Shown here: one piece after another, positions 27,243 to 35,033 of the stretch
Layout: each line of letters begins with the position of its first letter
Position numbering within the stretch: position 1 is the stretch's first letter
From: Flavobacterium sp. SCGC AAA160-P02
GTDB lineage: Bacteria; Bacteroidota; Bacteroidia; Flavobacteriales; Flavobacteriaceae
Direction: 5' to 3'
Assembly (NCBI GenBank): GCA_949541125.1
Contig: CATISV010000035.1
Location: 1 to 37,697 of the forward strand
DNA: 37,697 bases
Translations under genes and position numbers: made by a program
The notes under the pieces: model-generated
What the model was told of the DNA's origin: nothing
What the model saw: only the letters and a program-made list of their open reading frames with translations
Database searches by the model: none

Positions 27243-28505
27243 ATGACTTATCATAAATCACTAAACTACGCCAAAGATTTAGATCAAAAAGATTCACTAT
27301 CTTATCTTAGGGATGAGTTTCATATTCCTAAAGATAAAGAGGGAAATGAGTGCTTGTACTTTACCGGAAATTCTCTAGGATTACAACCTAAAATTACCCA
27401 GAAATATATACAACAAGAATTGGATGATTGGGCTCGCTTTGGAGTAGAAGGTCATATTAAAGCAAAAAACCCATGGTTGTCTTATCATGAGTTTCTAACG
27501 AATAGTATGGCTAAAATCGTAGGGGCAAAACCGATAGAAGTTGTGGTTATGGATACTCTAACGACCAATCTTCATCTATTGATGGTTTCTTTTTATCAAC
27601 CAACAAAAACAAAATATAAAATTCTTATTGAGAGTGATGCTTTTCCTTCTGATAGATATGCTGTGCAGTCACAATTGGCATTTCATGGATTTGATTCCCA
27701 AAAAGGATTGGTAGAGTGGAAACCTAGAGAAGGAGAAGATCTATTACGAATTGAGGATTTAGAAAGTATATTAGAGAAAGATGGAGATGAAATAGCCTTA
27801 TTGCTAATTGGGGGTATTAACTATTATACCGGGCAATATTTAAATATAAAACGAATTGCTGACTTAGGTCATAAAAAAGGCTGTATCGTAGGAATTGATT
27901 TGGCACATGGAGCTGGAAACATTCAGCCAAACCTACACGATAGCAATGTCGATTTTGCCGCATGGTGTTCCTATAAATATTTAAACTCAGGACCTGGTAG
28001 TTTGTCGGGTTTGTTTGTGCATGAAAAACATTCAAATAACAGAGATTTACCCCGATTTGCAGGTTGGTGGAACCATAACAAAGAAACTCGATTTAATATG
28101 CGACAACCATTTGATGTTCTGGCTGGAGCTGAAGGTTGGCAATTGAGTAATCCACCAATATTATCCATGGCTGCAATAAAAGCCTCCTTAGATATTTTTG
28201 AAAAGGTTGGCATGGATGCATTGCTTCAAAAATCGAAGAAATTGACAGGTTATTTTGAGTATTTAATTAATGAAATAGATTCCGATACGATCAAAATTAT
28301 AACACCAAAAAATTCTGAGGAAAGAGGATGTCAATTGTCTATCCAGGTTAGAAATGCTGACAAAAATTTACATGATAAATTAACAAAAAATAATATTATT
28401 ACTGATTGGCGAGAACCGAATGTGATTCGATGTGCACCAGTTCCTTTATACAATAGTTTTGAAGATGTATTTAGAATGGTTGAAATATTGAAAAGTTTGC
28501 TATAA
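27243..28505 (+). CDS. kynU: kynureninase
   Basis: The 420-residue PLP enzyme splits 3-hydroxykynurenine to 3-hydroxyanthranilate and alanine (or kynurenine to anthranilate). Visible features are FTGNSLGLQPK near the N-terminus, the PLP region GIDLAHGAGN, the Schiff-base Lys245 in WCSYKYLNSGPG and the substrate region RFAGWWNH. I chose the ATG at 27243; an in-frame TTG nine bases upstream falls in the operator repeat. It is the first gene of the catabolic cluster and abuts kmo with no spacer. Confidence 0.95.
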   Translation: MTYHKSLNYAKDLDQKDSLSYLRDEFHIPKDKEGNECLYFTGNSLGLQPKITQKYIQQELDDWARFGVEGHIKAKNPWLSYHEFLTNSMAKIVGAKPIEVVVMDTLTTNLHLLMVSFYQPTKTKYKILIESDAFPSDRYAVQSQLAFHGFDSQKGLVEWKPREGEDLLRIEDLESILEKDGDEIALLLIGGINYYTGQYLNIKRIADLGHKKGCIVGIDLAHGAGNIQPNLHDSNVDFAAWCSYKYLNSGPGSLSGLFVHEKHSNNRDLPRFAGWWNHNKETRFNMRQPFDVLAGAEGWQLSNPPILSMAAIKASLDIFEKVGMDALLQKSKKLTGYFEYLINEIDSDTIKIITPKNSEERGCQLSIQVRNADKNLHDKLTKNNIITDWREPNVIRCAPVPLYNSFEDVFRMVEILKSLL

Positions 28506-29891
28506 ATGGATACTAAAGAAAACGTTTTAATTATTGGTGCTGGTTTATGTGGTTCTTTATTAGCACTTCGTTTAGCTCAACGAGGCTATCAAGTTAAAGT
28601 ATACGAAAGTCGTCCTGATATCAGGAAATCAGATATTTCAGCAGGAAGATCTATAAATTTAGCATTGTCTAATCGTGGTTTAAAAGCTTTGAGATTGGTT
28701 GGAGTTGAAGAAAAAGCAAGAAAGATTTGCATTCCAATGAAAGGACGTTTAATGCACGATACATTGTCAAATACTTTTGAGTCGAATTATTCAGGTAGGG
28801 AAGGAGAATGTATCAATTCTATTTCTAGAGGAGATTTAAATTGTCTTCTTCTAACGGAGGCAGAAAATCATGAAAATGTAACTATATATTTTAATAAAAG
28901 ATGTTTAGAAATTGATATTGAGGAAAAAATAGCACAATTTGAATCAGAGTATACTAAAGAACGATTCATAGTGGAAGCAGATGTTATTTTTGGAACAGAT
29001 GGCGCAGGATCTTCTTTAAGAAAAAGTTATGAAAAACAATTTTCAGACTTTTTGGTTTCTCAAGAATTTTTAACACATGGGTACAAAGAATTAGAAATTC
29101 CAGCCGGCGCAAACCAAAAGCATTTGATTAGTAAAGAATATTTGCATATTTGGCCTCGTGGTAATTATATGCTAATTGCCTTGCCAAACATGGATGGAAG
29201 TTTCACGGTTACCTTGTTTTTAGATTTTTCCAAAGGAACATATAATTTTAAAAACCTTGTAACAAAGGAAAAAATTACAGATTTTTTTGAAAGTGATTTT
29301 CCAGATACTTTATCTTTAATTCCAGATATCTTTAAGGAATTTGAAAACAATCCTACTGGAAAACTAGGAACCGTAAAATGCCATCCTTGGTCATATAAAG
29401 GAAATACCTTGTTGATGGGAGATTCAGCGCACGCTATTGTCCCTTTTTATGGACAAGGGATGAATGCTTCTTTTGAGGATGTTGTTGTTTTTGATGAGGT
29501 TTTAAATAAATTTGAGGGAGATTGGGAATCTGTTTTTTCTGAATTTCAGGAACTGAGGAAAAAAGATACAGATGCCATAGCAGATCTAGCAATTGACAAC
29601 TATTATGAAATGAGAGATCATGTGGCGAATCCAATTTTTAAAGAAAAAAGAACTATAGAAATGGATTTGGAAAAGAATTTCCCAACACAATACTTTTCAA
29701 AATACTCTATGGTAACATTTAATGAACACATTGGATATCATGAAGCAATGACAAAAGGCAGAGCTCAAGATAAAATATTGCTCAAAATGATAGAAGATCA
29801 AGAGTTTTCATCCTCTATGAAAATGTCTAAAGAGAAATTAAAAATAGTTTTAGACAAAATTCATTTGGCCACAAGAAAAATAGTAAATTAG
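28506..29891 (+). CDS. kmo: kynurenine 3-monooxygenase
   Basis: The 461-residue FAD enzyme hydroxylates L-kynurenine with NADPH and O2. The FAD motif is IIGAGLCGSLLALRLAQRGY (residues 9-28), the family motif GRSINLALSNRGLKAL, the second FAD/NADPH motif FGTDGAGSSLRKSY and the third GDSAHAIVPFYGQGMNASFED. The C-terminal membrane helix of the mitochondrial enzyme is missing, as in other bacterial forms. It starts directly at the kynU stop, so the two are co-translated. Confidence 0.95.
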   Translation: MDTKENVLIIGAGLCGSLLALRLAQRGYQVKVYESRPDIRKSDISAGRSINLALSNRGLKALRLVGVEEKARKICIPMKGRLMHDTLSNTFESNYSGREGECINSISRGDLNCLLLTEAENHENVTIYFNKRCLEIDIEEKIAQFESEYTKERFIVEADVIFGTDGAGSSLRKSYEKQFSDFLVSQEFLTHGYKELEIPAGANQKHLISKEYLHIWPRGNYMLIALPNMDGSFTVTLFLDFSKGTYNFKNLVTKEKITDFFESDFPDTLSLIPDIFKEFENNPTGKLGTVKCHPWSYKGNTLLMGDSAHAIVPFYGQGMNASFEDVVVFDEVLNKFEGDWESVFSEFQELRKKDTDAIADLAIDNYYEMRDHVANPIFKEKRTIEMDLEKNFPTQYFSKYSMVTFNEHIGYHEAMTKGRAQDKILLKMIEDQEFSSSMKMSKEKLKIVLDKIHLATRKIVN

Positions 29892-30069
29892 AATTTTTGT
29901 AATTTGCTCTAAGTACATTAGAATCAATTTCTGCTACAAAGAGAATTTTGATGGTGCTATGTTAATGCATGTTATGTATATTTATACTTTGACTAATTCT
30001 AAAAATCAAAAGATGAGTAAGGATTATATAAAAGAATAGATCATAAAATAGGGATTTAAATAAAAGATA

Positions 30070-30474
30070 ATGACTAACAAAGTAAAACCAAGAGGCGCTT
30101 ATCCACATGTAAAAGTTGTGGGTGATTTTATTTTTGTTTCAGGGACAAGTTCTCGTAGAGCAGATAATAGTATTGCAGGAGTTGATATTATTGATGAAAT
30201 GGGAACTAAAAAACTAAATATTGAGGAGCAGACGAGAGCAGTTTTAAAGAATATCGAAAAAAATTTACACAGTGTTGGTGCCAACTTACAAGATGTTGTT
30301 GATGTGTCATCTTTTCTGGTAAATATGAATGATTTTGCGGGTTATAATAAAGTATATGCTGAGTTTTTTGATAAAGAAACAGGGCCTGCGAGAACAACTG
30401 TAGCTGTCCATCAACTTCCACATCCAGATTTAGTAGTAGAAATTAAAGTCACAGCCTACAAGAGACAGGGTTGA
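30070..30474 (+). CDS. 2-aminomuconate deaminase, RidA family
   Basis: The 134-residue protein has the RidA fold, with conserved Arg108 ([13 protein letters not shown]) and Glu124 (LVVEIKVTA). The family includes both general imine/enamine deaminases and the 2-aminomuconate deaminase of the nitrobenzoate and 3-hydroxyanthranilate pathways (NbaF type). The location among kyn catabolic genes favours the latter: it would release ammonia from 2-aminomuconate to give 4-oxalocrotonate. It lies 178 bases after kmo. Confidence 0.85.
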   Translation: MTNKVKPRGAYPHVKVVGDFIFVSGTSSRRADNSIAGVDIIDEMGTKKLNIEEQTRAVLKNIEKNLHSVGANLQDVVDVSSFLVNMNDFAGYNKVYAEFFDKETGPARTTVAVHQLPHPDLVVEIKVTAYKRQG

Positions 30475-30528
30475 TCCTAAATTTATATCCTAATAATAAA
30501 TGATAAGATTTAGTAATAATTATTTTTG

Positions 30529-32034
30529 ATGATGAATAAAAAAATTCTTTTGATTGTTTTTTTTATATCTGCTTTTGTTCATGCTCAAGAAAACTGGAAT
30601 GAACAGATTGATTCTAAATTTATAGAGGTTCTTAATACCCACAGGGAATTTGTCAGTATTCCAAACATTCCAGCAGATGTTAAAGATATGTTTTCTAATA
30701 TTTCTTGGGTTAAAAATAAGTATGGGAATGTAGGTTTTCAACTTAAAACGCTTGAAACTTCAACACTTCCTGTACTATTCGCTGAAAAGTTTATCAGTCC
30801 GAAACTCAAAACAATTTTGTTTTATTTTCATTTAGACGGCCAAGCTGTTGATCCAACCAGTTGGGATCAAGAAGATCCATTTATACCTGTTTTAAAAAAA
30901 CAAGTATTATCAGGGAATATGAAAGAGATCCCTTGGTCTGAACTTCAAAATAATATCGATGATGATTGGCGAATTTATGGCAGATCCTCTGCTGATGATA
31001 AAGCTCCAATTTTAATGTTTTTGTCAGCCATGGAGTTGTTACAAAAACAGCAAATAAAACCATCATTCAATATCAAAATTATTTTTGATTTAGAGGAAGA
31101 GTATGGTTCTAATGGGTTTTTGTCAACACTAAAGAAGTATAAAGATAATTATGAATCTGATTACATGATTATCATGGATGGACCAGCACATAGTTCCAAC
31201 CAGCCCACACTAACTTTTGGATGTAGGGGAATCGCAAGTTGTAGTATCACAACCTATGGTTCTAAATTACCTCAGCACAGTGGCCATTATGGGAATTATG
31301 TAGCCAATCCCGTATTTGGTCTTTCAAGATTACTGAGTTCAATGAAATCAGAGGATGGAAAAGTTCTGATAGAAGACTATTATAAAGGAATTTCGATTGA
31401 AAAAGAGGTGTCAGATATTTTAAAATCGGTTCCAGAAAATAAAAAACAGATTAATGATGCATTGGGTATTTTTAAAGAAGAAAAAGTTGGGAACAACTAT
31501 CAAGAATCACTTCAGTATCCAACGTTAAATGTTCGACAAATAGGAACCTCTTGGAAAGGACAAGAGTTAAAAACGATTATTCCAGAATATGCAACGGCAC
31601 ATATTGATGTTCGATTGGTTGAGGAAACTGACGGTAAAATACAATTGGAAAAAATAAAAAAACATATTCAAAAACAGGGATATTTGGTGTTGGACAGGGA
31701 ACCAACAGATCAAGAAAGATTGTCCAATGGTAATATTGTGACTTTTAAAGGAAATTCAGGAGTTAATGCTTTTAGAACACCTTTGCATGATCCTTTTGGT
31801 TTGAAATTAAGAAATTCTTTAACAAATTTTTTCGGAAAAGAACCTGTCAGCATCAGAACAATGGGAGGTACGGTCCCTATCATTCCAGCAATCAATGAAT
31901 TGGACATCCCTGCAATTATTGTTCCAATGGTAAATATGGATAATAACCAGCACAATCCAAATGAAAACATACGAATTGGAAATATTAGACAAGGAATTAA
32001 AATTTGTCTTGCATTGCTAAAGACTGATTTTTAA
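30529..32034 (+). CDS. exported M20-family metallohydrolase
   Basis: The protein (501 residues) starts with a signal peptide (KKILLIVFFISAFVHAQ, cleavage near Ala19/Gln20). The two-metal site of M20 peptidases is complete: His101 (FHLDG), Asp156 (SSADDKAP), Glu189/Glu190 (DLEEEYGS), Asp217 (IMDGPA) and a C-terminal His in NNQHNPNEN. A dimerisation-type insert lies at about 230-400. Family members are dipeptidases or acyl-amino acid hydrolases. Sited inside the kyn cluster, it may release tryptophan or kynurenine from peptides outside the inner membrane, but its substrate is not known. The start is ATG 30529 or 30532; an upstream TTG is rejected. Confidence 0.82.
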   Translation: MMNKKILLIVFFISAFVHAQENWNEQIDSKFIEVLNTHREFVSIPNIPADVKDMFSNISWVKNKYGNVGFQLKTLETSTLPVLFAEKFISPKLKTILFYFHLDGQAVDPTSWDQEDPFIPVLKKQVLSGNMKEIPWSELQNNIDDDWRIYGRSSADDKAPILMFLSAMELLQKQQIKPSFNIKIIFDLEEEYGSNGFLSTLKKYKDNYESDYMIIMDGPAHSSNQPTLTFGCRGIASCSITTYGSKLPQHSGHYGNYVANPVFGLSRLLSSMKSEDGKVLIEDYYKGISIEKEVSDILKSVPENKKQINDALGIFKEEKVGNNYQESLQYPTLNVRQIGTSWKGQELKTIIPEYATAHIDVRLVEETDGKIQLEKIKKHIQKQGYLVLDREPTDQERLSNGNIVTFKGNSGVNAFRTPLHDPFGLKLRNSLTNFFGKEPVSIRTMGGTVPIIPAINELDIPAIIVPMVNMDNNQHNPNENIRIGNIRQGIKICLALLKTDF

Positions 32035-32135
32035 TTCATAATGATTAAATTGTTGGTCAAAACTGACAAAAAGGAGTTGATGGAAGTGAAGACCCATCAA
32101 ATGAAAAACTAATTTTTTTTTGGACTAAGTATATT

Positions 32136-33575
32136 ATGAACATAAAAAATTATATTAATGGTGAATTTTCTCCCCCTTTATTGGATGATTGGATAGACAA
32201 TTACAATCCTACCAGTGGAAAGGTTTATGGACAAATTCCAAATTCGACCAAAGAAGATGTTGAAAAGGCATATACCGCTGCAAAATCGGCATTTCCTAGT
32301 TGGTCTAGTACAAGCTTAGAAAAAAGATCTCAGATACTTTCCAAGATTGCTCAGTTAATTAATAAAAAATTACCTGAATTAGCAAGGGCTGAAACTAAAG
32401 ACAATGGAAAACCCCTACAATTAGCAAAAGCAATTGATATTCCAAGAGCAGCAGCCAATTTTCAGTTTTTCGCAAATGCGATTACTCAATTTACTTCTGA
32501 TGCTCATGAAAGTATTGGATTGGATGCTATGAATTATACATTGCGTCAGCCATTGGGAGTCGTAGGATGTATTTCACCTTGGAATTTGCCCTTGTATCTA
32601 TTTACTTGGAAAATAGCTCCAGCCATAGCTTCGGGAAATTGTGTCATAGCTAAGCCAAGTGAGATAACCCCAATAACAGCCTATTTACTTGGTGAAATTT
32701 GTACTGAAGCAGGATTGCCAAAAGGTGTTTTAAATATTGTCCATGGGTTAGGAACAACTGCAGGTCAAGCGATAGTTGAACATCCGGGTGTTAAAGCAAT
32801 ATCATTCACTGGCGGCACAGAAACAGGTGCACATATTGCAAGAATTGTTGCACCAATGTTTAAGAAGCTATCCCTTGAATTGGGAGGAAAAAACCCAAAT
32901 ATCATTTTTGCAGATTGTGATTATGAGGAAATGTTATCAACTACAGTTCAATCATCATTTTCCAATCAAGGTCAGATTTGCTTATGTGGAAGTAGGATTT
33001 TTGTAGAAGAATCAATCTATGATAAATTTAAAAAAGATTTTGTAACAGCTGTGTCCAAATTAAAAGTAGGTAACCCTTTTGATGATACTACGACAATTGG
33101 AGCTTTGGTATCTAAACCACATTTAGAAAAAGTAATGTCATACATTGAAAATGTATCAGAATATGGTGGAAAAATATTGTTTGGAGGAAATAGGGTTTCT
33201 GTTAATAATTTTGAAGATGGATATTACTTACAACCAACGATTATTGAAGTTAATGACAATCAGTGTAAATTAAATCAAGAAGAGATTTTTGGACCTATTG
33301 TTACCATTATGCCTTTTAATACTGAAGAAGAGGTTTTAGATATGGCAAATAATGTTTCTTATGGATTATCGGCGACTTTATGGACAAATGACTTAAAGAG
33401 AACCATGCGAATTTCTAAAAATATTCATACAGGAATGATTTGGGTTAATACTTGGTTGTTACGTGATTTAAGAACTCCTTTTGGAGGGACTAAAAATTCG
33501 GGAGTTGGAAGAGAAGGAGGTTTTGAAGGACTCCGTTTTTTCACTGAACCAAAAAATATATGTATAAAATATTAA
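32136..33575 (+). CDS. 2-aminomuconate-6-semialdehyde dehydrogenase
   Basis: The 479-residue aldehyde dehydrogenase (ALDH superfamily) has the NAD motif FTGGTETG, the general base Glu in LELGGKNP, the nucleophile Cys in NQGQICLCGSRIFV and the EEIFGPIVTIMPF region. The close resemblance to AMSDH/NbaE-type enzymes (SFTGG, RDLRTPFGGTKNSGVGREGG end) and the neighbouring genes indicate oxidation of 2-aminomuconate semialdehyde to 2-aminomuconate. It ends one base before the next gene, so the two are translated together. Confidence 0.88.
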   Translation: MNIKNYINGEFSPPLLDDWIDNYNPTSGKVYGQIPNSTKEDVEKAYTAAKSAFPSWSSTSLEKRSQILSKIAQLINKKLPELARAETKDNGKPLQLAKAIDIPRAAANFQFFANAITQFTSDAHESIGLDAMNYTLRQPLGVVGCISPWNLPLYLFTWKIAPAIASGNCVIAKPSEITPITAYLLGEICTEAGLPKGVLNIVHGLGTTAGQAIVEHPGVKAISFTGGTETGAHIARIVAPMFKKLSLELGGKNPNIIFADCDYEEMLSTTVQSSFSNQGQICLCGSRIFVEESIYDKFKKDFVTAVSKLKVGNPFDDTTTIGALVSKPHLEKVMSYIENVSEYGGKILFGGNRVSVNNFEDGYYLQPTIIEVNDNQCKLNQEEIFGPIVTIMPFNTEEEVLDMANNVSYGLSATLWTNDLKRTMRISKNIHTGMIWVNTWLLRDLRTPFGGTKNSGVGREGGFEGLRFFTEPKNICIKY

Positions 33576-33576
33576 G

Positions 33577-34353
33577 ATGAATTTAGGACTAAAAAATAAA
33601 AATGCACTCGTTTGCGGAAGTACTCAGGGCATTGGAAAAGCAACAGCCATTTCTCTAGCAAAAGAAGGAGTAAATATTACTTTACTTGCTAGAAATGAAA
33701 AAAGATTAAAAGAGGTTTTAAAAAAACTTCCTCAAAATGGAGATCAAAAACATGCTTATTTGGTAGCAGATTTTTCTGATTCAAACCATGTGAAAGAGCT
33801 TGTTTTAAAAAATAATAATTTTCATATTCTTATCAATAACACTGGAGGGCCAAAAAGTGGCTCTATATTTGAAGCGAGTCCTTCACAATTTTTAGAGGCA
33901 TTTCAGATGCATCTGATAATCAATCAACTATTGGTACAAGCTGTTGTTCCTTTTATGAAATCAGAAAATTTTGGGCGTATTATTAATATTATATCTACTT
34001 CTGTAAAAGAACCTATTCCTGGATTAGGTGTTAGTAATACAATTAGAAATGCAGTAGCGAATTGGGCAAAAACAATGGCAGGTGAGTTGGCGGAATTTGG
34101 AATTACTATCAATAATGTTTTACCAGGATTTACCGAAACAGCTCGCTTAGATCAAATTATTAAAGTAAAGGCAACCAAGGGAAATACCTCAGAAGAAGAA
34201 ATGACACAAATCATGAAAGACTATGTTCCAGCAAAAAGATTTGCAAAACCAGAAGAAACTGCTTATGCTGTTACATTTTTAGCAAGTGAAGCAGCAAGCT
34301 ATATTACAGGAATTAATTTGCCTGTGGATGGAGGAAGGACAAAATCATTGTAA
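33577..34353 (+). CDS. SDR-fold protein lacking the catalytic Tyr and Lys
   Basis: The 258-residue protein has the SDR fold: CGSTQGIGKATA at the cofactor site (residues 13-24), NNTGG in place of NNAG (87-91) and a C-terminal PVDGGRTKSL. The catalytic YxxxK is not there: the aligned stretch GVSNTIRNAVANWAK has Ser153 for Tyr and Arg157 for Lys, while a Ser/Thr-rich IISTS remains near residue 140. It belongs to a known divergent SDR group (BKR-like) that lacks the usual tetrad. In this operon it sits between AMSDH and the dioxygenase and probably has a pathway-related role, reaction unknown. Confidence 0.8.
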   Translation: MNLGLKNKNALVCGSTQGIGKATAISLAKEGVNITLLARNEKRLKEVLKKLPQNGDQKHAYLVADFSDSNHVKELVLKNNNFHILINNTGGPKSGSIFEASPSQFLEAFQMHLIINQLLVQAVVPFMKSENFGRIINIISTSVKEPIPGLGVSNTIRNAVANWAKTMAGELAEFGITINNVLPGFTETARLDQIIKVKATKGNTSEEEMTQIMKDYVPAKRFAKPEETAYAVTFLASEAASYITGINLPVDGGRTKSL

Positions 34354-34444
34354 CTTTGTGTAGGTAATAAATTATGAAATTATAGAAGGAATAAAAAATA
34401 GTATAGATGTTGAAATAAATTTATCAATACAAAAATTAAAAATC

Positions 34445-34978
34445 ATGGAAATAAAAAAACCTTTTAACTTACAAAAATGGATAGATGATAACAGACATTT
34501 ATTAAAACCACCTGTAGGCAATAAAAATCTATATGTTGAATCAGAAGATTATATAGTAATGATTGTTGCAGGTCCAAATGCTAGAAAAGATTATCATTAT
34601 AATGAAACAGAGGAGCTTTTTTATCAGATAGAGGGAGAGATAGTTGTAAAAACACAACAAAATGGCGAGCTCGTTGAAGTTCCAATAAAAGCCGGGGAGA
34701 TGTTTCTTTTACCACCAAAAATACCACACTCACCAGTAAGATCTGAAGGCTCAATTGGCTTGGTTATAGAAAGGAAAAGAAGAAAAAATCAAAAAGATGG
34801 TTTACTGTGGTTTTCTGATACTGCAAATGAGTTGCTTTATGAAGAATATTTTACCTTAACCAATATCGAGAAAGATTTTCTTCCTGTTTTTAAAAGATTT
34901 TATTCTAGTGAAGAATTAAGAACCTGTCCTAAAACAGGTGAAATTATGGAGGTTGACCAAAGATTCTATAATGAATAA
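34445..34978 (+). CDS. nbaC: 3-hydroxyanthranilate 3,4-dioxygenase
   Basis: The 177-residue cupin opens the ring of 3-hydroxyanthranilate to 2-amino-3-carboxymuconate semialdehyde. The catalytic Fe(II) ligands His51, Glu57 and His95 and the substrate residues Arg47, Arg99 and Glu109 are in place. The bacterial enzyme normally has a second, rubredoxin-like iron site of two CxxC pairs at the C-terminus. Here the matching positions are Ser124, Ala127, Cys161 and Thr164, so that site is lost, as in the eukaryotic enzymes. The stop overlaps the start of the micro-ORF at 34971. Confidence 0.93.
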   Translation: MEIKKPFNLQKWIDDNRHLLKPPVGNKNLYVESEDYIVMIVAGPNARKDYHYNETEELFYQIEGEIVVKTQQNGELVEVPIKAGEMFLLPPKIPHSPVRSEGSIGLVIERKRRKNQKDGLLWFSDTANELLYEEYFTLTNIEKDFLPVFKRFYSSEELRTCPKTGEIMEVDQRFYNE

Positions 34979-35033
34979 TATTTTCAATGTAGATATACAT
35001 ACTCATATTCTTCTTAATAATATTGCCTCATGA
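34971..35033 (+). pseudogene. 20-codon coupled ORF, possible remnant of an ACMSD-like amidohydrolase
   Basis: The frame starts at an ATG overlapping the end of the dioxygenase gene (ATGAATAA) and stops at a TGA overlapping the next start (ATGA at 35030-35033). It encodes MNNIFNVDIHTHILLNNIAS. The part VDIHTHIL resembles the first beta strand of amidohydrolases of the ACMSD family, which carries the HxH metal ligands at residue 7-12. The next gene has its own HxH start in another frame (NGHSHLLP). It could be a fossil left by an internal deletion of a second amidohydrolase gene, or simply a coupling leader with a chance match. Confidence 0.4.

Noticed and set aside
29959-30039. A 26-codon frame (MLMHVMYIYTLTNSKNQK...) in the 178-base kmo-deaminase spacer
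   Set aside because: No promoter, no resemblance to a known protein and low-complexity AT-rich sequence; frames of this length are expected by chance.
32041-32112. A 23-codon frame in the spacer between the M20 and aldehyde dehydrogenase genes, overlapping a TTGATGG/CCATCAA hairpin
   Set aside because: No homology is apparent; the hairpin has a 10-base loop and the T run comes 12 bases later, so neither a gene nor a good terminator is supported.
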